Positions 7,787-14,904 of a stretch of 19,118 bases of DNA are shown here, piece after piece. The DNA is from an uncultured Caulobacterales bacterium. GTDB lineage: Bacteria > Pseudomonadota > Alphaproteobacteria > Caulobacterales > Caulobacteraceae. The stretch spans positions 1 to 19,118 of the forward strand of contig CAIUZX010000119.1 in assembly GCA_903903715.1 (NCBI GenBank), in the 5' to 3' direction. The first letter of the stretch is position 1. Every line of letters starts with the position of its first letter. Position numbers and translations under genes: made by a program. Under the pieces are notes generated by a model. That model was given only the letters and a program-made list of their open reading frames with translations, did not search any database and was not told the DNA's origin.

Positions 7787-8802
7787 TGCGTAAGTCCTGT
7801 CAGGGCGACGAGGCGGTCAAGCGCGGCCTTCGCCGCGCCGGTGTCGATGGACCGTCTTGCGAGGGTAAGGCCGTCGTGCAGATCATTCGCCATCCCGGCG
7901 ATCACGAAGACGGCTGCTGCGTTGAGGATGACGATGTCGCGATAGGGGCCTGTGGCGCCGTCCAGTAGATTTCGGATCGCCTCCGCATTCTCAATGGCGT
8001 CTCCGCCTCGAAGCGCGCTGACATCGACAAGCGGCAGGTCAAACATCTCCGGATCGATACGGAAGGTGCGGACAGAGCCATTTTTCCATTCTGAAATAAC
8101 GGTTTGTCCTGTTGTTGTGATCTCGTCCAGGCCGTTCCCGTGGACAACCCAGGCATGCTGCGCGCCCAGACGGCCAAGCACTTCCGCCACAGGCTCCACC
8201 AGTTTCTGGTCATAAACGCCCAGCAACTGGCGCCGCGCGCCGGCAGGGTTCGAGAGCGGGCCCAACAGGTTGAACAGGGTGCGAAACCCGAGCTCGCTCC
8301 GCACCGGGGCGACGTGGCGCATGGCGCGATGGTGGTTTGGCGCGAACAGCACACAGATCCCCGCTGACGCCAGCGCCGACGTCTGGCGCTCCGAACTCGC
8401 CTGCAGATCGACGCCTAACGCAGCAAACACGTCGGGAGAGCCTGACAAGGATGAGACCGCTCGTCCGCCATGTTTGGCGACCTTTACGCCGCCGCCCGCC
8501 GCCACCAGTGCAGCCGCCGTCGAAATATTGTAGGTGTGCGCGCCGTCTCCGCCAGTTCCGCAAGTGTCGACCACATCGAAGCTGTGAACGAGCGGCAACG
8601 CAGCTTCTCGCATGGCCCTGGCGCATGCGGTGATCTCACCAACGGTTTCTCCCCGCACCCTCAGCGCAGTGATGGCTGAGGCGATCTGCGCGGGGGTCGG
8701 CTCTCCCCGCAGACAAGCTGAGAAGAAGCCGTGCGTTTCGTCTTCCGACAGGATTTCACCGCCGGCCAGACGATTGAGCAGTGGTTTGAAGGCTTGCGAC
8801 AC
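7783..8802 (-). CDS. trpD: Anthranilate phosphoribosyltransferase
   Basis: It transfers phosphoribosyl from PRPP to anthranilate, the second step of the tryptophan branch. The protein has 339 residues, the family norm. The PRPP and anthranilate binding motifs are DTCGTGGDG (79-87) and KHGGRAVSS (110-118), with NHHRAMRHVAPVRSELGFRT further on. The start is a GTG 17 bp after the trpG stop. It has no clear Shine-Dalgarno sequence, so the ribosome may reinitiate after trpG; the usual family N-terminus FKPLLNRLAGG supports it. The stop overlaps the trpC start by 4 bp. The protein is a stand-alone TrpD, not the TrpGD fusion of enterobacteria. Confidence 0.97.
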   Translation of the reverse strand: MSQAFKPLLNRLAGGEILSEDETHGFFSACLRGEPTPAQIASAITALRVRGETVGEITACARAMREAALPLVHSFDVVDTCGTGGDGAHTYNISTAAALVAAGGGVKVAKHGGRAVSSLSGSPDVFAALGVDLQASSERQTSALASAGICVLFAPNHHRAMRHVAPVRSELGFRTLFNLLGPLSNPAGARRQLLGVYDQKLVEPVAEVLGRLGAQHAWVVHGNGLDEITTTGQTVISEWKNGSVRTFRIDPEMFDLPLVDVSALRGGDAIENAEAIRNLLDGATGPYRDIVILNAAAVFVIAGMANDLHDGLTLARRSIDTGAAKAALDRLVALTGLTQ

Positions 8803-8819
8803 GGGGCTTTGCCGAGCTA

Positions 8820-9416
8820 TCAGGCGGCGTTGCGCTTGGGCGAAGGCAAACCGGCCAAAGCCAAGAAGTTCGCCAGCAACTGATGACCATGCTCCGTCGC
8901 GTAGCTTTCTGGGTGGAACTGAACGCCGTGAATAGGCCGGGTCTTATGGGCGAGGCCCATGATTTCACCGTCCTCGGTCCATGCATTGGGTGCGAGCACA
9001 TCCGGCAGATCCTCCAGCCGAACGGCGAGACTGTGATAGCGCGCCGCTGTGAACGGAGACGGAAGGCACGCGAATACGCCCTTTCCGTCGTGCCGGATTT
9101 CGCTGGTCTTACCGTGCATCAGGGCCTTGGCGCTAATGACCTTGCCGCCAAACGCCTGGCCGATCGACTGATGTCCGAGACAAACTCCCAGTATGGGTAG
9201 GCTCTCCGGTGCGCTGCGGAGCAGATCCAGACAGATGCCCGCCTCGTCCGGCGTGCAGGGGCCTGGCGAGAGGAGGACGGCGTCAGGTCGGAGGGCGAGG
9301 GCTTCGGTGGCGGACAGAGCGTCGTTCCGTCGCACGTCCACCTCGGCGCCCAATTCCACTAGGTAATGGACAAGGTTGTAGGTGAAGCTATCATAATTAT
9401 CGATCACGAGGATCAT
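8820..9416 (-). CDS. trpG: Anthranilate synthase glutaminase subunit TrpG
   Basis: TrpG hydrolyses glutamine and passes ammonia to TrpE for anthranilate formation. The class I glutamine amidotransferase triad is visible: C79 (GVCLGHQ), H168 and E170 (QFHPES). The protein has 198 residues from the ATG at 9416, which begins with the typical MILVIDNYDSFTYN; the frame is open to 9473 but that extension is atypical. AAGG and AGG stretches lie 8-14 bases upstream. It is the first gene of trpGDC and is separated from trpE by 375 bp, which contains a possible small gene on the other strand. In some bacteria the same TrpG homologue also serves p-aminobenzoate synthase; I cannot exclude that here. Confidence 0.96.
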   Translation of the reverse strand: MILVIDNYDSFTYNLVHYLVELGAEVDVRRNDALSATEALALRPDAVLLSPGPCTPDEAGICLDLLRSAPESLPILGVCLGHQSIGQAFGGKVISAKALMHGKTSEIRHDGKGVFACLPSPFTAARYHSLAVRLEDLPDVLAPNAWTEDGEIMGLAHKTRPIHGVQFHPESYATEHGHQLLANFLALAGLPSPKRNAA

Positions 9417-9490
9417 GCGGCGCCTGCCTTGCCGAGCCTTGAGCGGCTTTAGGAATTCGGGTGTTAAGTCCAATTTGGAGAACGATCAAT

Positions 9491-9510
9491 CCGCCGCGGT
9501 TGTTCGGCGG
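9491..9510. repeat. Small inverted repeat upstream of trpG
   Basis: CCGCCG and CGGCGG (6-bp arms, 9491-9496 and 9505-9510) flank an 8-base loop about 75 bp upstream of the trpG start. No T-run follows on either strand, so it is not a standard terminator. It may be an operator or RNA hairpin, or chance in GC-rich sequence. No leader peptide with tandem Trp codons is visible on the - strand beside it. Confidence 0.4.
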
Positions 9511-9546
9511 TTGCAATGCGGCTTGAGACACCCTCAATTACTGCCC

Positions 9547-9789
9547 ATGGGACATTTCAACCAGCACAACAAGGCGGCGTTCGAAGCTGTTCGCCTGAGA
9601 CTGGCGGCCCCAGCCTACCGCAGCGGCCCAAGGTGGCGTCACTTGCTCGCGGCGGCCGCCTTTGCTGCGGTAACTGCGATCATGTCGGCCGCGGCCATCA
9701 TCTTCGGCGCGCCAGGTCTTGATCACGGCGCGCAGCGGTTCGAGACGTCCGTTTGGGGCGTGGTCAAAGCGCCCGCCGCGAAACGGTAG
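9547..9789 (+). CDS. Possible small single-pass membrane protein, unknown function
   Basis: I do not recognise this 80-residue protein. It has a polar N-terminus with basic and aromatic residues (to about 37), one hydrophobic segment HLLAAAAFAAVTAIMSAAA continuing into IIFGAPG, and a short polar tail ending in KAPAAKR. The basic residues before the segment suggest the N-terminus stays in the cytoplasm. Third codon positions are strongly G/C from the ATG at 9547 onward, clearly less so in the open frame back to 9415, so I start it at 9547; no good ribosome site is seen. It is divergent from trpG and convergent with trpE, its stop only 2 bp from the trpE stop. A non-coding spacer is the alternative, since the frame is short and unmatched in my memory. 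Confidence 0.5.
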   Translation: MGHFNQHNKAAFEAVRLRLAAPAYRSGPRWRHLLAAAAFAAVTAIMSAAAIIFGAPGLDHGAQRFETSVWGVVKAPAAKR

Positions 9790-9791
9790 AC

Positions 9792-11321
9792 TTACGAAAA
9801 CCGCCACGCCTCTTCCGCGGCCCGACGAAGGGCGTCGGACTTGTGCAGAGTTTCCTCGTACTCCGCATCCGGGTCGGAGTCTGCGACGACGCCGCCACCC
9901 GCCTGCACGTACATCATCCCGTCCTTGAACAGAGCTGTTCGGAGCACGATGCAGGTGTCAAGCGACCCGTCGGCGGATATGTAGCCGGCGGCGCCGCCGT
10001 AGCCCAGACCTCGCTTCTCGGTCTCGAGCTCGTCGATAATCTGCATGGCGCGCACTTTCGGCGCGCCTGACAAGGTGCCGGCGGGCAGCGCGGTCAAGAT
10101 CACGTCAATCGGATCAACGGGCTGCGGTGCGTCTCCTTCCACGTTTGAGACGATATGCATCACGTGGCTGTAGCGCTCGATGACGAAGGTTTCCGTCACC
10201 CGCACTCTTGGTCCGGTCGCGGCCGCGTTCTGGCCGGGACGCGGCATGACGGCTCTCCCCACGTCGTTTCGACCAAGATCGAGCAGCATAAGGTGCTCTG
10301 CTCGTTCCTTGGGATCGGCGAGAAGTTCGGCCTCAAGGGCGACGTCCTCCTCGGGAGTCTTGCCCCGGCGCCGGGTGCCAGCGATCGGTCGGATGCTGAC
10401 TTTACCGTCTCTCAGCCGGACGAGGATCTCAGGGCTCGACCCGGCCAACTGGAACTCGCCGAAGTTTAGGAAGAAAAGAAAGGGCGAGGGGTTGGTGCGG
10501 CGGAGAGACCGGTAAAACCCGAACGGGTCAGCAGGGTAGGGCGCGCTGAACCGATGGCTCGGAACGACCTGAAAGATGTCGCCTGCAGCGATGTAGGATT
10601 TGGCCTTCTCGACCATCTCGCCATAGGCGCTGCGATCGACTTTCGAGGTGAGTGGCGCTGTTGCAGATGGTTCAGGCTCGGCCCGCGCGTCGAGTCGGCC
10701 CTTCAACGTCGTTTCGATGGCGGTCAGTCTGCCAAGGGCCGATTTATAGGCCGTATCCGAAGTCACACCCGACTTTGGCCGCACCGGGGTGCACAAAATA
10801 ATTTCCTGAACGACAGAGTCGAATACGGCGATGATTTGAGGCCGGATCATCACGCCATCGGGCAGATCGAGCGGGTCCGGGTTCGCTGGGCCGAGGGGCT
10901 CCGCCAGACGGATCATGTCATAGCCCAGCACACCGAACAGACCGGCCGCCATAGGTGGCAGTGGCGATGGTATCGGTAGGCGCGATGCTTCGACGAGGCG
11001 GCGAAGTGAGGTTAGTGTGTCGACGGATTCGGGCGTGAATTGTCCCCTGGAAATATCGGCGCCCTCAGAGATTTCAGCCGAATCGCCGTTTGCGCGCCAG
11101 ACGAGGTCTGGATCGAGGGCGATGATCGAGTAGCGCCCCCGCCAGGCGCCGCCTTCGACGGACTCATACAGAAAGGTGTACGGCTTGCCGTGGCCCAGCT
11201 TCAGGTAAGCCGCAACCGGGGTCTCGAGATCGTCGATCAGCCTCGTCCAAACGATCTGGGCTTCACCGGCGAGGTAGCGCGTTTGAAAGGTATCAAACGC
11301 GGGGAACCGCGCATCGATCAT
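9792..11321 (-). CDS. trpE: Anthranilate synthase component I TrpE
   Basis: TrpE makes anthranilate from chorismate using ammonia delivered by TrpG. The 509-residue protein has the N-terminal TrpE domain with the tryptophan-binding type motif YESVEGG (52-58; LLES in the classical form), which suggests feedback inhibition. The chorismate-binding domain then shows RPIAGTRRRG (311-320), RNDVGR (351-356), PAGTLSGAPK (413-422) and the metal-binding region GGGVVADSDPDAEYEE (476-491). It is not fused to TrpG, unlike the rhizobial TrpEG. Its ATG overlaps the stop of the upstream ppiD-like gene as ATGA, and no separate leader or attenuator is visible, so it is probably cotranscribed and translationally coupled with that gene. 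It is split from trpGDC by an opposite-strand small frame. Confidence 0.97.
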   Translation of the reverse strand: MIDARFPAFDTFQTRYLAGEAQIVWTRLIDDLETPVAAYLKLGHGKPYTFLYESVEGGAWRGRYSIIALDPDLVWRANGDSAEISEGADISRGQFTPESVDTLTSLRRLVEASRLPIPSPLPPMAAGLFGVLGYDMIRLAEPLGPANPDPLDLPDGVMIRPQIIAVFDSVVQEIILCTPVRPKSGVTSDTAYKSALGRLTAIETTLKGRLDARAEPEPSATAPLTSKVDRSAYGEMVEKAKSYIAAGDIFQVVPSHRFSAPYPADPFGFYRSLRRTNPSPFLFFLNFGEFQLAGSSPEILVRLRDGKVSIRPIAGTRRRGKTPEEDVALEAELLADPKERAEHLMLLDLGRNDVGRAVMPRPGQNAAATGPRVRVTETFVIERYSHVMHIVSNVEGDAPQPVDPIDVILTALPAGTLSGAPKVRAMQIIDELETEKRGLGYGGAAGYISADGSLDTCIVLRTALFKDGMMYVQAGGGVVADSDPDAEYEETLHKSDALRRAAEEAWRFS

Positions 11322-13279
11322 GGCGCACGCTTCGCCGGTTTCGCGGGATCAGAGGTCGTCTTCGCCGCCGCAGGATCAACATTCAGCGTGTCGGGGTCCC
11401 CCCCCGCCGCGGCGCGTGCGCGCTTCAGATCCGTGCGCGGCTTGATCAGTGTACGCGCAGCGTCCCGGGTGGCTTCGGCGAAATCCCGGCTGATCGCGCT
11501 AGCGATCGCCGTGCGTTGCGCTTGAGCCTGCCTTGCGATGTTCGCCGTGTCGCCAGGACTGGAGGTCTCGATGCGAAGCACCGCGACGCCTGCCGGCATC
11601 AAGGCCGTCGCCACTTCACCGGTCTTGGAGCCAAACACGGCGTTCATGAACTGACCACCCAGGCTTTGTCCCGCCTGCCGGTCACCGCGGGAAAGCCCCT
11701 TGATCGAATTGACCTGGGCGCCGACGGACTTTGCGACGTCATCGAGTGACTGTCCCTTGCGCACGCGGGCGGCGAGGTCATCCGCTTTTGCCTGAAGGCG
11801 CTTGACGAGATCTTCACGCACCAACTGCTGGGTGAGCGGACCGCGCACCTCCTCTAGCTTGAAGGGGCCTTGCGGGGTCACGTCCTCGATCCGGATGGCG
11901 TAGTACTCTCCCGGCGCAGCTTCTTCGACGCCCTCAGTCTCGCCCCCCTTGGCGAGATTGAACGCGGCCTGGAGGAATTTCGGCGGCAGCTGGAGCTGGC
12001 GACCATCGGTCGTGTGACCGTCCTTGGTGATGGCGGGCAGTTGAACCACTTGCGCGCCAACCTTTTTTGCGGCTTCGACCAGTCCTGTTCCGCCGGAATG
12101 CAGGTCATCATACTTCTTGGACAGCTCAAGCGCGCGATCTGCCGACTGGGCCTTGCGGGCCTCCTGAACGAGACGGTCGCGGACTTCGCTGAATGTGGCC
12201 TCGTGCCCGGGCGTGACGCCGGTCACCTTGACCACGGCCCACGCCAAGGCGCCCTGGATCGGCCCGGACACTTCGCCGGCCTTGAGGCTGAAGGCTGTGT
12301 CAGCGACCTTCGGGTCAGCGATTCTGGACTTCGGCGTGTCTCGCAATTCCTGTGGAGCAGTGACTTTCAGGACCTTGGCGACGTCCGCCGGCGATTGACC
12401 GCTGCGGATACGCTGCGACGCTTCGTTTGCCTGAGCGGCGTTCTGCAACACGAGCTGAGTGACCGTTCGAAGTTCCGGCTTGGAGAGAGAATCCTTCTCG
12501 AAATCGTACCGCTTCTTGAGATCCGCATCGCTCGGGTTGATCGTGGGCGCGATCTGCGCAGCGGAAAACCGGACGAGGGTGATCGTCCGGGATTCAGGCT
12601 TCACCAGCTGGTCGGCGTGCGCCTTCATGTAGGCCAACAGTTGCGCATCGCTGGGCTGCACCGGCCCGCCTATTGTCTGAGGCGACAGCAACAGGAACCT
12701 GACCGTTCGATTTTCCTGCTCGTACGCCGCGCCCAGCGCCGCGTAGATCGCCGGGGCGATTGCGCCGGCCCCAAGTCCGGATCCGAAGTGCGACTGCGCC
12801 TGTTGGTCGCGAAGGCTGCCTTCGAAGTCCTGAGCTGTCAGTTCGTTCTGAGCGAGAAGCGTCTTGTAGGCCTTGTCGTCGAACTTGCCGGTGATGGGGT
12901 CTATAAGCCGTGGATTGTGACCAATCTTGTCCATCACAAGCTTGTCAGAGGGCCTGACGCCTTCGCGGGTTATCAATTCAGCGACTGACTCCTCGGAGGC
13001 CAGTTCGGCGGCGAGACGCCCGTCGATATTGGCTTTCATCAACTCATCCAGCGGGATGGGCTGGCCTTGCTGTTCCTCGATCTGCTTCTTGTAGCTGTCA
13101 AAATAGTGCCGAAACTTCTGGGAATTAATCGATCGCCCACCGGCTTCTACGACCGTGTCCTTGATGCCGCCCATGTGAGACACGCCCTGCACGCCGAACG
13201 CGGCCATGGCGACGAGTAGCAGGAACATGATCGCCTTGGCGTAGATCGTGTTTGAAAAGGCGCGGATCTGGGCGAGCAT
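11318..13279 (-). CDS. ppiD: PpiD-like membrane-anchored peptidyl-prolyl isomerase/chaperone
   Basis: PpiD is a periplasmic folding chaperone anchored next to the Sec translocon. The 653-residue protein has one N-terminal membrane segment (about 14-32, AKAIMFLLLVAMAAFGV), a SurA_N-like helical region, and a parvulin-type domain at roughly 260-360 (LRTVTQLVLQNAAQA ... SGPIQGALAWAVVKV). A second half of related alpha-beta character follows, then a charged, A/P/K-rich tail. The length matches the PpiD family (about 620-650). The ATG at 13279 gives the usual MLAQIRAFSN start; a GTG at 13333 would add 18 residues. AAGG lies about 12 bases upstream. It is divergent from tpiA and its stop overlaps the trpE start. 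PpiD parvulin domains are often catalytically weak, so isomerase activity is not assured. Confidence 0.88.
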   Translation of the reverse strand: MLAQIRAFSNTIYAKAIMFLLLVAMAAFGVQGVSHMGGIKDTVVEAGGRSINSQKFRHYFDSYKKQIEEQQGQPIPLDELMKANIDGRLAAELASEESVAELITREGVRPSDKLVMDKIGHNPRLIDPITGKFDDKAYKTLLAQNELTAQDFEGSLRDQQAQSHFGSGLGAGAIAPAIYAALGAAYEQENRTVRFLLLSPQTIGGPVQPSDAQLLAYMKAHADQLVKPESRTITLVRFSAAQIAPTINPSDADLKKRYDFEKDSLSKPELRTVTQLVLQNAAQANEASQRIRSGQSPADVAKVLKVTAPQELRDTPKSRIADPKVADTAFSLKAGEVSGPIQGALAWAVVKVTGVTPGHEATFSEVRDRLVQEARKAQSADRALELSKKYDDLHSGGTGLVEAAKKVGAQVVQLPAITKDGHTTDGRQLQLPPKFLQAAFNLAKGGETEGVEEAAPGEYYAIRIEDVTPQGPFKLEEVRGPLTQQLVREDLVKRLQAKADDLAARVRKGQSLDDVAKSVGAQVNSIKGLSRGDRQAGQSLGGQFMNAVFGSKTGEVATALMPAGVAVLRIETSSPGDTANIARQAQAQRTAIASAISRDFAEATRDAARTLIKPRTDLKRARAAAGGDPDTLNVDPAAAKTTSDPAKPAKRAP

Positions 13280-13364
13280 GGGCGCGTTAGACCTTGTTGA
13301 AGGAACGCCGAAGGGCGCCCGTGAAGACGCCACGCCGACAGCGTCGCGTCACATGTTGACTGCT

Positions 13365-13394
13365 CCTATAGATGACGCCTGAGGGCCACATCAA
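13365..13394 (-). promoter_or_regulatory. Possible promoter for ppiD-trpE
   Basis: On the - strand TTGATG (13394 to 13389) and TATAGG (13370 to 13365) are 18 bases apart, each 4 of 6 to the sigma-70 consensus. The start would be near 13358, about 80 bases upstream of the ppiD ATG. The whole 226-bp divergent region 13280-13505 holds no other recognisable gene. Confidence 0.35.
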
Positions 13395-13410
13395 GGCGGC
13401 TTCACCGGGC

Positions 13411-13427
13411 GTCGACCGGCGGTCGAC
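13411..13427. repeat. Perfect 17-bp palindrome between ppiD and tpiA
   Basis: GTCGACCG and CGGTCGAC are perfect 8-bp inverted arms around one central G. The element lies in the divergent promoter region, 17 bp upstream of the proposed ppiD -35 and 78 bp upstream of the tpiA ATG. The size and symmetry are those of a dimeric repressor site; the protein is unknown and chance is possible in GC-rich DNA. Confidence 0.55.
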
Positions 13428-13505
13428 TTCGGGAGAGCTTTGGCATACGCGTTGCACCGACTTTTGGTTGAAGGTCCGGAAGCTTTGTCGGGCAGGGGGA
13501 GTGGG

Positions 13506-14255
13506 ATGGTGTCGGTTCGTAAGCTCATAGCCGGAAACTGGAAAATGAACGGTCTGTCGAACCAGATCGTTGAGGCTGTGACCGTGGCGGAAGACCTTGC
13601 CCGGAACCCGCCGAAGGTTCGCGTCGCTATCTGTCCGCCGACCATCCTGGTGCATCGGATCGCAGAGCGTCTCGCGCGGACGATCGTCGAGGTCGGCGCT
13701 CAGGATCTGCACGGAGAGGCCGCGGGGGCGTTCACCGGGGACACGTCCGGCGAAATGCTGCACGACGCCGGGGCGCGGGTCGTCATCATCGGGCACTCAG
13801 AACGCCGGAGCCTGCATTACGAAGATGATGCGGTTGTCAGCGGCAAGGTCAACGCCGCACTTAGAGCAGGCCTCGAGCCCATCATCTGCGTCGGAGAGCG
13901 GCTGGACCACCGGGAGGCGGGGCAGGCTCTAGAGGTGGTTTCACATCAGCTCATGCATTCCCTGCCCATGAGTCTCGACGGTCGCGCATTCGTTGTGGCC
14001 TATGAGCCCGTCTGGGCGATCGGCACGGGCCTGACTCCGACGCTTGAGGAAATCGCTAACATGCATCGGGCCATTCGCGACCTGCTGGTGGAGCGGTTTT
14101 CCAACGGCGCAGCGCGCCCGATCCTCTATGGCGGGTCGGTGAAGCCATCCAATGCGCAGGATATTCTGCACACTCAGGACGTCGACGGCGCGCTCGTCGG
14201 TGGGGCGTCATTGCTCGCCAAGGACTTTTTACCAATCATCCGCGCGGCGGAGTGA
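13506..14255 (+). CDS. tpiA: Triosephosphate isomerase
   Basis: It interconverts dihydroxyacetone phosphate and glyceraldehyde-3-phosphate in glycolysis and gluconeogenesis. The 249-residue protein carries all catalytic residues: N11 and K13 (AGNWKMNG), H97 (IIGHSERR) and E167 (AYEPVWAIGTG, which also contains the mobile loop 6). Phosphate contacts lie in YGGSVKP and VGGASL. The start at 13506 is supported by a strong GGGGGAG ribosome site 5 bases upstream and by the family N-terminus; the frame is open back to 13440 but that part is not conserved. It is divergent from ppiD and upstream of secG, the common alphaproteobacterial order. Confidence 0.98.
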   Translation: MVSVRKLIAGNWKMNGLSNQIVEAVTVAEDLARNPPKVRVAICPPTILVHRIAERLARTIVEVGAQDLHGEAAGAFTGDTSGEMLHDAGARVVIIGHSERRSLHYEDDAVVSGKVNAALRAGLEPIICVGERLDHREAGQALEVVSHQLMHSLPMSLDGRAFVVAYEPVWAIGTGLTPTLEEIANMHRAIRDLLVERFSNGAARPILYGGSVKPSNAQDILHTQDVDGALVGGASLLAKDFLPIIRAAE

Positions 14256-14273
14256 CCATACTCCGGATCGCCG

Positions 14274-14316
14274 CGGCGCCTATGGCCACGGCCCTCGACC
14301 GGTGATATAGGCGCCG
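14274..14316 (+). terminator. Long inverted repeat after tpiA, possible terminator
   Basis: CGGCGCCTAT (14274-14283) and ATAGGCGCCG (14307-14316) are perfect 10-bp inverted arms with a 23-base loop, 18 bp after the tpiA stop. Only TCTT follows, so the U-tract is weak; it may be a leaky terminator, an mRNA 3'-protecting hairpin or a protein site upstream of secG. Confidence 0.45.
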
Positions 14317-14386
14317 TCTTGACGTTGAAGGGCGGGATCGCCCCCTCGACACTTTCGTTTTCTCAGACATCGGCTGCACCCCCACC

Positions 14387-14812
14387 ATGTTGCTCGGCAT
14401 CCTCCTCGCCATCCTGATCGTGATCTGCATCGCGCTGATCGGCGTCATCCTGCTCCAGCAGTCTGAAGGCGGCGCGCTGGGCATGGGCGGGGGCGGTGGC
14501 GGCTTCATGAGCACCCGGGGCGCAGGCGACCTGCTGACGCGGACGACATGGATCCTGGCGGGGCTTTTCTTCTTTATGTGCCTCACGTTGACGGTTTGTT
14601 CTGGCCAGTTGAAGTCCAACGGTTCTGTTGTCGATCGGCTGAAGAACGCGCCTGCGACCGTTCCGCCGCCGCCGGTGAAGGCGCCAGGAGGTTTTGACGC
14701 TCCGAAGCCTGAAGTTCAACCGACACCTGCCCCGGACCCCTTCGGCAATCTGACCGGGGCCAAGCCGCTGAACCCGGCGCCTGAGGGCTCGGGCGCCAAA
14801 AAGCCGCACTGA
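14387..14812 (+). CDS. secG: Preprotein translocase subunit SecG
   Basis: SecG is the small accessory subunit of the SecYEG protein-export channel in the inner membrane. The 141-residue protein has two membrane segments, about 2-23 and 55-72, joined by the hallmark loop LLQQSEGGALGMGGGGGG. A proline- and alanine-rich C-terminal tail (about 85-141) is longer than in E. coli SecG (110 residues) but is common in alphaproteobacteria. The ATG has no recognisable Shine-Dalgarno sequence (a run of C-rich sequence precedes it), so initiation may depend on a short leader or be weak; no in-frame alternative fits better. It lies between tpiA and pyrG. Confidence 0.94.
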   Translation: MLLGILLAILIVICIALIGVILLQQSEGGALGMGGGGGGFMSTRGAGDLLTRTTWILAGLFFFMCLTLTVCSGQLKSNGSVVDRLKNAPATVPPPPVKAPGGFDAPKPEVQPTPAPDPFGNLTGAKPLNPAPEGSGAKKPH

Positions 14813-14904
14813 CCAAGGTATCAACACCTGGATCCTTACGATCTTCGTCGGAGTGTGGTGATTTGTGCTGCCTATCCGGCGAATCACTCGTAAACTGGAG
14901 TCCC

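Noticed and set aside
9538..9807. 89-codon - strand frame between trpE and trpG
   Set aside because: It overlaps the trpE stop region and has no hydrophobic or domain pattern; the + strand frame in the same place has better codon composition.
11870..12988. 372-codon + strand frame opposite ppiD
   Set aside because: It is a GC-driven shadow with arginine-rich low-information composition; ppiD shows a membrane anchor and family features on the other strand.
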